A stretch of DNA of 64,000 nucleotides, from positions 2,108,001-2,172,000 of the forward strand of contig NZ_CP182422.1 in NCBI RefSeq assembly GCF_051903075.1, written 5' to 3'. This DNA is from Embleya sp051903075. GTDB taxonomy: Bacteria; Actinomycetota; Actinomycetes; Streptomycetales; Streptomycetaceae. The translations under genes were made by a program, and so were the position numbers. Within the stretch, counting starts at the first letter, position 1. Each line of letters starts with the position of its first letter. This document shows positions 39,418 to 48,272 of the stretch, piece after piece. The notes beneath the pieces were generated by a model. That model saw only the letters and a program-made list of their open reading frames with translations. It was not told where the DNA came from and searched no databases.

Positions 39418-41283
39418 ATGCGCACCGCCGACGCCCTGTCCCCGCTGTTCTCCGCCGCCCCGCCGCCGTTCGCGCTGATCCGGCGCGAGAACTCGTCCGT
39501 GGTCGAACTCCTGACCGGCGAGATCGTCGACGCACCCGGCCTCGACGCGCTGCCGCTGCCGGCCGCCGGCGACGGGCCCGGGCACGAACTGCTCGCCCTG
39601 GTGCCGTATGGACAGATCCGCGAGCGCGGGTTCGAGTACCGCGAGGACGGCACGCCGCTGCGCTGCCTGCGGGTCACCGAGCAGCACGAGCTGCCCCTGG
39701 CCGAGGTGCTGGCCGCGCTGCCGCGGGTGCCGGTCGCGCTGCGCGGCGGCGGTTTCGACGTGGACGACGAGAGCTACGCCGTGATCGTCAAGCGGGTGAT
39801 CGAGGAGGAGATCGGCCGGGGCGAGGGCGCCAACTTCGTCATCCGCCGCGACTACCGCGACCACATCGAGGACTACACGCCGGCCTCCGCGGGCACCCTG
39901 CTGCACCGGCTGCTGACCCGGGAGAGCGGCGCGTACTGGACCTACCTGATCCACACCGGCGAGCTGACCCTGGTCGGCGCCAGCCCCGAACGGCACGTCA
40001 GCTCGATCGGCGGCGAGGTGGTGATGAATCCGATCAGCGGAACGTATCGGCATCCCGCCGAGGGGCCCTCGCGCGAGGGGCTGCTGGCCTTTCTGCGCGA
40101 TCCGAAGGAGATCGACGAGCTGTTCATGGTCGTCGACGAGGAACTGAAGATGATGAGCGAGGTGTGCGACCTCGGCGGCGCGGTGGAGGGCCCCTTCCTC
40201 AAGCCGATGGGCCACCTCACGCACACCGAATACCTGCTGCGCGGGGTGACCTCGCATGACGTGGGCACCGTGCTGCGCGGCACCATGTTCGCGCCGACGG
40301 TGACCGGCAGCCCGCTGGAGAACGCGTGCCGGGTGATCCGTCGGCACGAGCCGACCGGGCGCGGCTACTACTCGGGCGTACTCGCGCTGATCGGGCGCGA
40401 CGGGGAGGGGCGACGCACCCTGGACGCGCCGATCCTGATCCGGACCGCGTACATCACCCCCGACGGCGGCCTGCGGGTGCCCGCGGGCGCGACCCTGGTT
40501 CGGCACTCCACGCCCGAGAACGAGGTGGCCGAGACGCACGCGAAGGCGGCCGGGGTGCTGGCCGCGCTCGGCGTGGTGCCGGCAGCCGGGGTCGCCGGGA
40601 ACACGGCGCTCGCGGCCGATCCCGAGGTGCACGCGGTACTGGCGGAGCGTAATGCCGCGCTCGCCCCGTTCTGGTTGCGGCCGAGGGACGGGCACGCGCT
40701 GCGCGCGCCGGAGCTGGCGGGGCGGCACGTCCTGGTGGTGGACGGCGAGGACACCTTCACCGCGATGCTCGCGCACGTGTTGCGCACGCTGGGCCTGCGG
40801 GTCGAGGTCAGGTCGCACGACGACGTCACCTCGCGGCGGGTGCGCACCGCCGACCTGGTCGTGCTCGGCCCCGGGCCGGGTGATCCCCGGGACACCGCGC
40901 ACCGCAAGATCCGGCTGATGGGCGCACTGTTGCGGACCCGGCTCGACGCGAGCGCCCCGCTGCTCGCGGTCTGCCTGGGACACCAGTTGCTCGCCCATGA
41001 GCTGGGCCTGGAGCTGATCCGCGAACAGCGGCCGTACCAGGGCAAGCAGGAGACCATCGACCTGTTCGGCCGGCCGGAACGGGTCGGCTTCTACAACGCG
41101 TTCACCGCGCTGCGGCCGACCGCCGGGGTACCCAACGTGGAGTTCGCCGCGGACCCGTTCAGCGGCCGGGTGCACGCGCTGCGGTCGAGCCGGATGCGGC
41201 TGGCGGGTGTGCAGTTCCACCCCGAGTCGGTACTCACCCACAACGGCCTGGCCATCATGCGGGAGCTGCTCGCCGGATTGTGA
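39418..41283 (+). CDS. trpE: Anthranilate synthase, fused component I and II
   Basis: 621 residues. The N-terminal two thirds are a chorismate-binding TrpE domain (ISGTYRHPAEGP, SPLENACRVIRRHEPTGRGYYSG). The C-terminal third is a glutamine amidotransferase (TrpG) domain with the Cys nucleophile in LLAVCLGHQLLAHELG and the His-Glu of VQFHPESV. It makes anthranilate from chorismate and glutamine. The fused form also occurs in secondary metabolism (phenazine-type enzymes), but the Trp-Trp leader and attenuator point to primary tryptophan synthesis. The GTG-rich region after the stop shows no gene up to 41514. Confidence 0.94.
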   Translation: MRTADALSPLFSAAPPPFALIRRENSSVVELLTGEIVDAPGLDALPLPAAGDGPGHELLALVPYGQIRERGFEYREDGTPLRCLRVTEQHELPLAEVLAALPRVPVALRGGGFDVDDESYAVIVKRVIEEEIGRGEGANFVIRRDYRDHIEDYTPASAGTLLHRLLTRESGAYWTYLIHTGELTLVGASPERHVSSIGGEVVMNPISGTYRHPAEGPSREGLLAFLRDPKEIDELFMVVDEELKMMSEVCDLGGAVEGPFLKPMGHLTHTEYLLRGVTSHDVGTVLRGTMFAPTVTGSPLENACRVIRRHEPTGRGYYSGVLALIGRDGEGRRTLDAPILIRTAYITPDGGLRVPAGATLVRHSTPENEVAETHAKAAGVLAALGVVPAAGVAGNTALAADPEVHAVLAERNAALAPFWLRPRDGHALRAPELAGRHVLVVDGEDTFTAMLAHVLRTLGLRVEVRSHDDVTSRRVRTADLVVLGPGPGDPRDTAHRKIRLMGALLRTRLDASAPLLAVCLGHQLLAHELGLELIREQRPYQGKQETIDLFGRPERVGFYNAFTALRPTAGVPNVEFAADPFSGRVHALRSSRMRLAGVQFHPESVLTHNGLAIMRELLAGL

Positions 41284-41514
41284 GCGCCGCGGGGGGCACC
41301 GCGGGTGGGCGCCGGCGGCGGGCGCGGGCCGGGTGGGCACCCGGTCCGCGCCGGGCGGCGCGCGGTCGGGCGCCGGGTCGCTCACGGGGGCGCGGATCCG
41401 GCGGGTGTGCCTCCGGTGTCGCACCGGCGTGCGAACATAATCGCGTTGCTCGCCGCGGTACGACGGAGGATGCTCGACCCCGTTCGTTGACCGATCCCAG
41501 TGGAGGGGGTTCCC

Positions 41515-41640
41515 GTGGGCTCCGATTGTCCGCCGCACGACCCCGTCGACTGGAGCGGTCGCAAGCGCTGTCGCAAGTGTGGAGTCACCTTCGGCGGACC
41601 GCGCCCGCTGCCCCCCTCGCCACCGGACGCAGATGGCTGA
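41515..41640 (+). CDS. 41-residue CCHC zinc-type protein
   Basis: Small gene, easily missed by length cut-offs. The GTG at 41515 follows TGGAGGGGG at 5 nt. The product holds C5-x2-H8-x10-C19-x2-C22 within SGRKRCRKCGVTF, a pattern for one structural zinc, then a Pro-rich tail. The stop overlaps the start of the APH-fold kinase gene by 8 bp, so translation is coupled. No family recognised; the RCRKCG knuckle suggests nucleic-acid or protein binding, but that is speculation. Confidence 0.75.
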   Translation: MGSDCPPHDPVDWSGRKRCRKCGVTFGGPRPLPPSPPDADG

Positions 41641-42526
41641 TTCGCCGCCCCCGCCGCCGAACTTCCATACGGCGCCGCGCACTCCGTGGGACGCACTGCC
41701 CACCGACGCGCGCGCCGCGGTCGAACGGTGTGCGGGGCGCGTGCTGGGGGTCGCCACGGTGTGGGCCGGATTCAACTGCGAGTTCGCCGCCACGGTGACC
41801 ACCGAACGATCACGCTTCTTCGTCAAGGGTGTTCCGCGCGATCATCCGGCCGCCCCGCAGCAGGGGATCGAGGTCCGGGTCGCGCCGCATGTGCACACCG
41901 TCGCGCCCCGGCTGCGCTGGGAGGTGCGGCTGGACGACTGGGTGTTGCTCGGCTTCGACCACATCACCGGCCGGCACGCCGACTTCGCGCCGGGCACCGC
42001 CGATCTGCCGCTGGTCGCCGACGCGCTGCGCCGACTCGGCCGGGTCGCCGTACGGGACCTGCCGCTGCCGCGGATCGAGGAGCGCTGGCGTTCGCTGTTG
42101 ACCCACCGTCAACTCGAACTGCTGCGAGGGGAAAGCCTGTTGCACACCGATCTGCATCCGCACAACGTGCTGATCGGCGACCGGGGGCCGCGCGCGTACC
42201 TGGTCGACTGGGCCCAACCGGCCCGCGGCCCGGCCTGGATCGAGGTCACCATGGTCGCCGGCCGGCTGATGGACGAGGGCCACACCGCCGAACAGGCGGC
42301 CTCCTGGGCGGACCGCTTCGCGTGCTGGCGCACCGTCTCGCGGGAGGCGATGGAGACCTTCGTGTTCGCCGCCACCAACCAGTGCTCGCGCGGTATCGGC
42401 GCCGCCGACGCCGCCCCCTGGAACGCCCGTCTGACCGCTCTGGCCGAGGCCCGCGCCGCCCGGACCCACCGCCGCGCCTGCCTCGCCCGCCCCGTCGGTT
42501 CGCGCCGCCGCTCGACACTGGACTGA
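41633..42526 (+). CDS. Aminoglycoside-phosphotransferase-fold kinase
   Basis: 297 residues. The APH/choline-kinase fold is shown by LLHTDLHPHNVLIG (catalytic Asp and Asn) and YLVDWAQPARGPAWIE (metal-binding Asp), with RFFVKGV providing the ATP lysine. Such kinases modify antibiotics, choline, homoserine or other small alcohols; the substrate is not evident. An Arg-rich tail follows. Its ATG lies within the end of the 41-residue zinc-type gene, so the two are likely made together. No resistance cluster is nearby, which argues for a housekeeping role. Confidence 0.88.
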   Translation: MADSPPPPPNFHTAPRTPWDALPTDARAAVERCAGRVLGVATVWAGFNCEFAATVTTERSRFFVKGVPRDHPAAPQQGIEVRVAPHVHTVAPRLRWEVRLDDWVLLGFDHITGRHADFAPGTADLPLVADALRRLGRVAVRDLPLPRIEERWRSLLTHRQLELLRGESLLHTDLHPHNVLIGDRGPRAYLVDWAQPARGPAWIEVTMVAGRLMDEGHTAEQAASWADRFACWRTVSREAMETFVFAATNQCSRGIGAADAAPWNARLTALAEARAARTHRRACLARPVGSRRRSTLD

Positions 42527-42641
42527 CCCCCGCCGGCGAGGCCGCCCGAATAGCCCCTGGGGCCGACGGTCTACCGCCCGGTAGGCTCCGGCCGTTCGTA
42601 CATTCGGTCGAACAGGCTCCTTCCTACGACGGGTACCCCGC

Positions 42642-44000
42642 ATGCGTCTGCGTCGCTGTCTCGCCTCGACGGCGTTCCTCGTGCTGCTCGGGTCGCCGCC
42701 GGCCGGCGCCGCGCCGGTCCCCACCGCTCCGGCGGCGGAGGTGCCGGCGGCCGACGGGCAGGTCGAGCTGACCGGGGTGCCGGACCGGATCCGGCCGGCC
42801 GTTCCCGTCGAGATCACCGCGACGATGCGCAATGCCGGTCCGACCCCGCTGCTCCTGGAGCCCGAGGTGTCGATCGGCGGGGATCGGGGGATCGCCCCGG
42901 AGCAGGTGCGCCTGGAGGTCCTCGACCCGGTCCGCGGCACCTGGGTGCTCAGACCCCTGGGCACGCTCGGCTCGGCGTCGCTGCCGTTCCCCGGCGCGGG
43001 CGCGAGCACCGAGACCTCGGGTCGGCTCGCACCCGGCGCGAGCGTCGAGTTCCATATGCGGTTCACGATCGCGGCGAACGTTCCGACGCAGTTCGTCCAG
43101 GTCTCCATGGGCGGACGAAGCCACTCCCCGAGCGCCGGCGACGAGCCGCGCTTCACCCGAGGCTTCGCCGTCGACGCCGCGCTGCTCGGGCCGGACGGCA
43201 GCGCGCCCACGCGCCCACCGTCCCCGGACGAGACCCGCTCGCCGTCCGTGCCGAACGCGGGCCCGGATCGGTCCGGCGGTGTCGCGAAGACGTTCCCCAC
43301 GGCGCGGCGCGGGGACGGGCCGACGTTCAACCTCGTCGGTGTGCCCGGTCGGCTCCAGGCCGGCGGCGGCGCGGCCGAGTTCAAGGTCACCTTCACCAAC
43401 GACACCGGCCGGATCATCCCCGGCGTGCGGCCGGAAGTGGTGTTCACCACCGGCCAGTCCCCGATCACCCCGCGGCAGTTGGTGGTCGAGGTGTACGACT
43501 CCTACGACCGGGGCTGGAGCCCGGTGTCGCTCCAGGTGCTCACCGACCCCGCCAACGGCCGCGACGCGCACCTCGCCGGTGCGCTGACGCCCAAGCCGTG
43601 GGACGGTCAACGGCAACTGCCGCCCGGCGAGTTCGCGACCATCTCGCTCCGCGTGTCGATCCCGGCCGGCTCGCCGGTGGCGGGCGGCGACCTCGCCGTA
43701 CTGGCCGGCGGCGCGGCCCCGAACGGGGTGGGCCCCGACCTCTCCTCGCGCAGCGACTACCAGGTGCTCCACGTGCCCAGCCCCGGCGGGCCGACGCGCG
43801 CGCCCACGCTGCGGCCCGAACTGCCGCCGACCGCCCCGGACTCGGCCGCCGGGCAGCGCCGGGAGGACCACGACGACACGTTCACGTTCGCCACCGTCGC
43901 GATCTGGATCACCCTCGCGGCCCTCGGTGTCACCATCGTGTACTTCGCCCGCAAGAACCGCCGGCAGGGCGCCGGGACCCCGCTCGGGCCCGACGCCTGA
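42642..44000 (+). CDS. Secreted, C-terminally anchored protein with a duplicated domain
   Basis: 452 residues. Cleavable signal (about 1-24, LASTAFLVLLGSPPAGA), then two beta-rich domains of about 140 residues each (about 40-160 and 228-360) that are clearly internal copies, sharing GVPDR/GVPGR, PEV and QVRLEV/QLVVEV blocks in the same order. A Pro-rich linker, a membrane helix (about 416-437) and a short basic end follow. It is probably an envelope surface protein. No known function; the copies look Ig-like or DUF-type. It is convergent with pfkA, 28 bp apart. Confidence 0.85.
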   Translation: MRLRRCLASTAFLVLLGSPPAGAAPVPTAPAAEVPAADGQVELTGVPDRIRPAVPVEITATMRNAGPTPLLLEPEVSIGGDRGIAPEQVRLEVLDPVRGTWVLRPLGTLGSASLPFPGAGASTETSGRLAPGASVEFHMRFTIAANVPTQFVQVSMGGRSHSPSAGDEPRFTRGFAVDAALLGPDGSAPTRPPSPDETRSPSVPNAGPDRSGGVAKTFPTARRGDGPTFNLVGVPGRLQAGGGAAEFKVTFTNDTGRIIPGVRPEVVFTTGQSPITPRQLVVEVYDSYDRGWSPVSLQVLTDPANGRDAHLAGALTPKPWDGQRQLPPGEFATISLRVSIPAGSPVAGGDLAVLAGGAAPNGVGPDLSSRSDYQVLHVPSPGGPTRAPTLRPELPPTAPDSAAGQRREDHDDTFTFATVAIWITLAALGVTIVYFARKNRRQGAGTPLGPDA

Positions 44001-44028
44001 CGCCCGACTCCGGCGCGCCGGCACCGCC

Positions 44029-45054
44029 TCAGCCGAACAGCACCTTCGCCTCTTCGTACAGCGCCGGCGGCACGGTCTTCAGCTCGCGCGTGGCCGCCTC
44101 CAGCGGCACGGTGACCACGTCGGTCCCGCGCAGCGCGACCATCCGACCCCATTCGCCCGCGTTGACCGCGTCGATCGCGTGGAACCCGAACCGGGTGGCC
44201 AGCCAGCGGTCGAACGCGGTGGGCGTGCCGCCGCGTTGCACGTGGCCCAGCACGGTGGTGCGCGCCTCGTGTCCGGTGCGCTTCTCGATCTCCGAGGCCA
44301 GCCAGTCGCCGATCCCGGACAGCTTGACGTGGCCGAACGCGTCCAGCGTCTGGTCCTTGGTCACCATCTGACCGGCCAGCGGGATGGCACCCTCGGCGAC
44401 CACGATGATCGGCGCGTAGTTGGTGCGGAACCGGCTGTCCACCCAGGCGCAGACCTCCTCGACGTCGAAGTTCTGCTCGGGGATCAGGATCACGTTGGCG
44501 CCGCCGGCCATGCCGGAGTGGATCGCGATCCAGCCCGCGTGCCGGCCCATCACCTCGACGATCAGCACCCGGCGGTGCGATTCGGCGGTGGTGTGCAGGC
44601 GGTCGATCGCCTCGGTGGCGATGTTGACCGCGGTGTCGAAGCCGAATGTGTAGTCGGTCGCGTTCAGGTCGTTGTCGATGGTCTTGGGCACACCGACGAC
44701 CTTGACGTCGTGCTCGTGCAGCCGGGTCGCCACGCCGAGGGTGTCCTCGCCGCCGATCGCCACGAGCGCGTCCACCTCGAACTTGCCCAGGTTCTCCCGG
44801 ATCCGCTCGATGCCGCGATCGACCTTGATCGGGTTGGTCCGGGACGAGCCGAGGATGGTTCCGCCACGCGGCAGGATCCCACGTACCGCCTTGATGTCGA
44901 GCGGCATCGTGTCGCCTTCGAGCGGACCGCGCCAGCCGTCCCGAAAGCCGATGAATTCGTACCCGTAGTCCTGGACGCCCTTGCGGACGACCGCCCGGAT
45001 CACCGCGTTGAGACCCGGGCAGTCGCCGCCGCCGGTCAGTACTCCGACACGCAT
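44029..45054 (-). CDS. pfkA: 6-phosphofructokinase
   Basis: 341 residues. Phosphorylates fructose 6-phosphate in glycolysis. The P-loop is VGVLTGGGDCPGLN; RGGTILGSSRTNP, VPKTIDNDL and MGRHAGWIA are conserved. In E. coli numbering the residues that mark the phosphoryl donor are D104 (GGEDT) and K124 (PKTID), the pair typical of pyrophosphate-using enzymes. Actinobacterial ATP-PFKs of this clade share those residues as I recall, so the donor is undecided. The ATG at 45054 has GGAG upstream. Confidence 0.94.
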   Translation of the reverse strand: MRVGVLTGGGDCPGLNAVIRAVVRKGVQDYGYEFIGFRDGWRGPLEGDTMPLDIKAVRGILPRGGTILGSSRTNPIKVDRGIERIRENLGKFEVDALVAIGGEDTLGVATRLHEHDVKVVGVPKTIDNDLNATDYTFGFDTAVNIATEAIDRLHTTAESHRRVLIVEVMGRHAGWIAIHSGMAGGANVILIPEQNFDVEEVCAWVDSRFRTNYAPIIVVAEGAIPLAGQMVTKDQTLDAFGHVKLSGIGDWLASEIEKRTGHEARTTVLGHVQRGGTPTAFDRWLATRFGFHAIDAVNAGEWGRMVALRGTDVVTVPLEAATRELKTVPPALYEEAKVLFG

Positions 45055-45210
45055 CGAAATCTCCGATTTCTTCCGTCCGGCACGATTCGCGGCCCACGCT
45101 ACCGCTGCGAGAAGCCACCTCGACTCTTCCCACCACCCGTTCGAGGTACCCGACTTGATCGAGTCGGCTTGATCGCGCCCCGGACGGCCCCTGGGGCGTG
45201 ACACGCCGCC

Positions 45211-45915
45211 CTAGTCGTCCAGGCCCTTCTCGATGGCGTAGCGGACCAGTTCGACCCGGTTGTGCAGTTGCAGCTTGTTCAAGGTGTTCTGGACGTGGTT
45301 CTGCACCGTGCGGTGGGACAGGAACAGGCGCTCCGCGATCTGCTTGTACGACAGCCCCTTGGCGACCATGCGCAACACCTCGGTCTCCCGGTCGGTCAGC
45401 CGCGGCGCGGTCGGGCCGCCCGCCGCGTCCCGGCGCGGCGGATCGGTGGCCATCCGGCGGAACTCGCCGAGCACCAGGCCGGCCAGCCCGGGGGTGAACA
45501 CCGGGTCCCCGACGGCGGTCCGGCGCACCGCGTCGACCAGCTCCTCGCGGCTCGCGGACTTGACCAGGTATCCGGTCGCGCCGGCCTTGACCGCCTCCAG
45601 GACGTCCTCCTGCTCACCGCTGGCGGACAACACCAGGATGCGCACCGCCCGGTCGTGGCGGACCAGTTCGCGGGCCACCTCGACCCCCGGCAGCTTGGGC
45701 AGGTTCAGGTCCAGAATCACCACGTTCGGCGAGGTGGCCCGGGCCCGGCGGACCGCCTCGGGGCCGTCCCCGGCGGTGGCGACCACGTCGTAACCCGCCG
45801 CCGCGAGGTCGCGCGCCACCGCCTCGCGCCACATCGGGTGGTCGTCCACGACCAGCACGCGCAGCGCGGCGGCCGGTGTCTCGTCGGTCGGCGTGTCCGT
45901 GTTCGTGTCGTTCAT
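45211..45915 (-). CDS. macR: LuxR/NarL-type response regulator MacR
   Basis: 234 residues. Receiver domain with the acidic pair D24-D25 (VVDDHP), phospho-acceptor D69 (VVILDLNLP) and the conserved Lys of YLVKSAS. C-terminal LuxR helix-turn-helix: LTDRETEVLRMVAKGLSYKQIAERLFLSHRTVQNHVQNTLNKL. It forms the MacRS pair with the kinase immediately upstream (ATGA overlap), known in Streptomyces to affect morphogenesis and actinorhodin. It lies 156 bp downstream of pfkA's start region; no other gene in the gap. Confidence 0.93.
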   Translation of the reverse strand: MNDTNTDTPTDETPAAALRVLVVDDHPMWREAVARDLAAAGYDVVATAGDGPEAVRRARATSPNVVILDLNLPKLPGVEVARELVRHDRAVRILVLSASGEQEDVLEAVKAGATGYLVKSASREELVDAVRRTAVGDPVFTPGLAGLVLGEFRRMATDPPRRDAAGGPTAPRLTDRETEVLRMVAKGLSYKQIAERLFLSHRTVQNHVQNTLNKLQLHNRVELVRYAIEKGLDD

Positions 45916-47060
45916 CCGCTCCCCTGCCTCGGCACCCGGAACTCCAGTTCGGTGCCTTCTCCCGTCACCGACGACCACACCACGGTGCCGCCGAGATCGC
46001 GCACCCGGCCCTCGATCGACTGGGCCACGCCCAACCGCCCCTGGGCCCGGGCCGCCTCGAGTCGTCCCGGTTCGATGCCCGGACCGTCGTCCCGGACGCT
46101 GACCACGATCTCGTCCGGCTCGTCCTCCAGCAGGATCCACGCCTGCGCCCGCTCGCCCGCGTGCCTGCGCACGTTGTCCAGGGCCGCGGAGACCGCCGCG
46201 GCCACCTCGCGCGCCGCGGGCGTCGGCAGCAGCACGGGCGTGCCGGGCGAGGACACGGTCACCCGCGCCCCGGCGAAGCCGCCGAGCAGCACCCGCAGGT
46301 CCTGCCGGGCCGGGTCGCCGTCCGCGCCGGAGCCGGGCAGGTCGGCCGATTCGACCCGGGCGGGCGTCGCCGAGATCAACTGCCGCAGCGCCACCTCCTG
46401 CTCGCCGGCCAACCGGCCGAGTCCCGCCGCCTCGCCGCCGAGTTCGGCGCCCCGGCGCTGTACCAGGGCGAGCACCTGGAGCACGCTGTCGTGGATGTCC
46501 CGCGCCAATCGTTCGCGTTCGCGGGTGGCGGCCTCCAGTTGCAGCGCGCGGGTCAGCGCCTTCTCGCTCACCCGGGCGATCTCCACGACGTAGCCGACCG
46601 CGCCGCCCGCGAGCAGCAACAGCACGATGTTGTGCTGGTTGTCGGCGGTGAGCGCGCCGCGTTCGAGGGTGTCGGCGGCGCCTATCGTCAGCGCCGCCAC
46701 CGAGCCCGTCTTCCAGCCGCCCTTGATCGCGCACGCCAGCACCGGCGCCGAGGCCCACACCGTGGGCAGCGTCATCGTGCCCTGGGCGACCCGCTCGGGA
46801 TCGTCCAGCCAGCGGGTGGAGAGCAGGCATCCGGCCGCGACGCAGAGGTCGACGATCAACCAGGGCGGCTCACGGAACCTGGGGTCGCGGAAGCCGTACG
46901 CGGTCACCGCCGTCCACACCACGAGCAGCGCCATGACGGCCCACCCGCCGACCGGGTGTTCGTACTCGTCCGCGACCTGGGCGTAGCGCGCGATCGCGTA
47001 GACGAGGGCGAGCGTGCGATAGACCGTCAGCGCCCGCCACAGCGACTGTTCGACCCCCAT
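45912..47060 (-). CDS. macS: MacS-family sensor histidine kinase
   Basis: 382 residues. Five or so membrane helices in residues 1-165, then a HisKA_3 region with the phospho-His H190 (ARDIHDSVLQVLALVQRRG) and a HATPase domain (AALDNVRRHAGE, VSVRDDGPGIEPG). The signal it senses is unknown; there is no large external domain, so it may sense the membrane itself. Its stop overlaps the macR start by 4 nt, so the two proteins are coupled. The ATG at 47060 starts GVEQSLWRALTVYR. Confidence 0.93.
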   Translation of the reverse strand: MGVEQSLWRALTVYRTLALVYAIARYAQVADEYEHPVGGWAVMALLVVWTAVTAYGFRDPRFREPPWLIVDLCVAAGCLLSTRWLDDPERVAQGTMTLPTVWASAPVLACAIKGGWKTGSVAALTIGAADTLERGALTADNQHNIVLLLLAGGAVGYVVEIARVSEKALTRALQLEAATRERERLARDIHDSVLQVLALVQRRGAELGGEAAGLGRLAGEQEVALRQLISATPARVESADLPGSGADGDPARQDLRVLLGGFAGARVTVSSPGTPVLLPTPAAREVAAAVSAALDNVRRHAGERAQAWILLEDEPDEIVVSVRDDGPGIEPGRLEAARAQGRLGVAQSIEGRVRDLGGTVVWSSVTGEGTELEFRVPRQGSG

Positions 47061-47092
47061 CCGAACCCCCCAGAGGTGCCGGGCGGACCCGG

Positions 47093-47959
47093 TCAGCCGG
47101 CGGGTCGGCCGGAGCCGCCCGTGTCGTCGTTCGCCCCGGACGCGGCGCCGGGGTCGGCGGCCCGGTCCGTGCCCTTCCCGGTGTCCTGCCCCGAAGCCTG
47201 CTCGGCGTCCTGCTCGGCGTCCTGTTCCGCGGCCTTCTCGGCGTCCTTCTCGGCCGCCTTGGCCGCCGCCGCCTGCTTGCGCGCCTCGTCGATGCGCTTC
47301 TTGGCGTCGGCCGCGTACATGTCCACGTACTCCTGGCCGGACAACTCCATCAGCGCGTAGATGATCTCGTCGGTGATCGCGCGCAGGATGAAGCGGTCGT
47401 CCTCCATGCCCTCGTAGCGGGAGAAGTCCAGCGGCTCGCCGATCCGGATGCCCACCCGCATGATCTTCGGCACGATCTTGCCGGGCGGCTGGATCTTCTC
47501 GGTGTCGATCATCGCGACCGGGATCACCGGCGCGCCCGACTCCAGCGCCAGCCGGGCGATCCCGGTCTTGCCCCGGTACAGCCGGCCGTCCGGCGAGCGG
47601 GTGCCCTCGGGGTAGATGCCGAACAGGTGGTCCTCGCGCAGCACCTTGAGCCCGGCGTTCAGCGCGGCCTCGCTCGCCCGGCCGCCGCTGCGGTCCACGG
47701 GCAGCTGGCCCACGCCCTTGAAGAACGCGGCGGTGAGCCGGCCCTTGACCCCCCGGCCGGTGAAGTAGTCCGACTTGGCCAGGAAGGTGATCCGGCGCGG
47801 GACGACCACGGGCAGGAAGAACGAGTCCGAGAACGAGAGGTGGTTGCTCGCCAAAATGGCCGGGCCCCGGTCCGGGATGTGCTCCTGACCCTCCACCCAG
47901 GGGCGGAAGAAGAGCCTCAATACGGGGCCGACGATCATTTTCATCAGCCGGTAGAACAA
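47093..47959 (-). CDS. 1-acyl-sn-glycerol-3-phosphate acyltransferase (PlsC-like)
   Basis: 288 residues. Membrane-associated acyltransferase of phospholipid synthesis. The catalytic H-x4-D motif is NHLSFSD, and the substrate-binding PEGTRSPDG and later FIPVAMIDTEKIQPPG-like block (VIPVAMIDTEK) are present. The last 60 residues are an Ala/Lys/Glu/Asp-rich tail of AEKDAEK-type repeats followed by a Gly/Asp-rich end, probably disordered. It corresponds in position to Rv2182c of M. tuberculosis. 32 bp upstream of macS on the same strand. Confidence 0.9.
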   Translation of the reverse strand: MFYRLMKMIVGPVLRLFFRPWVEGQEHIPDRGPAILASNHLSFSDSFFLPVVVPRRITFLAKSDYFTGRGVKGRLTAAFFKGVGQLPVDRSGGRASEAALNAGLKVLREDHLFGIYPEGTRSPDGRLYRGKTGIARLALESGAPVIPVAMIDTEKIQPPGKIVPKIMRVGIRIGEPLDFSRYEGMEDDRFILRAITDEIIYALMELSGQEYVDMYAADAKKRIDEARKQAAAAKAAEKDAEKAAEQDAEQDAEQASGQDTGKGTDRAADPGAASGANDDTGGSGRPAG

Positions 47960-48272
47960 CCCTGACCTCCTCCTGGGAACAGGACGAACCCTAGAGCATC
48001 GCTCCCGGCCGGGACCGGGGTACGGGAGTTGTCGCCGGCGCCCGGGCTCGGGGCCGGCAAGCCGTCGGGGCCCGGCGTCACGCCGCTGTACGCATCGCGC
48101 ACGCCCGTGGGACGATTCGAGAGCGCCCAGGTGTTGGGGGTGAGGGGCGGAACCACTCGCCTCCCGACCCCGTTATGGAACCTGTACCGCCGTCGGCCGG
48201 CGGTCGCCACCCCACGTGGCGCCCATCCGGTCGGCTCGCCCCGCCCAGCCCGTCGCCCGAAGGAGCCCGTTG
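47960..48272. other. 313-bp divergent intergenic region
   Basis: It separates the minus-strand acyltransferase from the plus-strand hydrolase and must hold both promoters. A minus-strand ribosome site (AGGAGG at 47968-47973) is clear. I see no gene, no strong -10/-35 pair that I would defend and no extended repeat. Confidence 0.6.
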
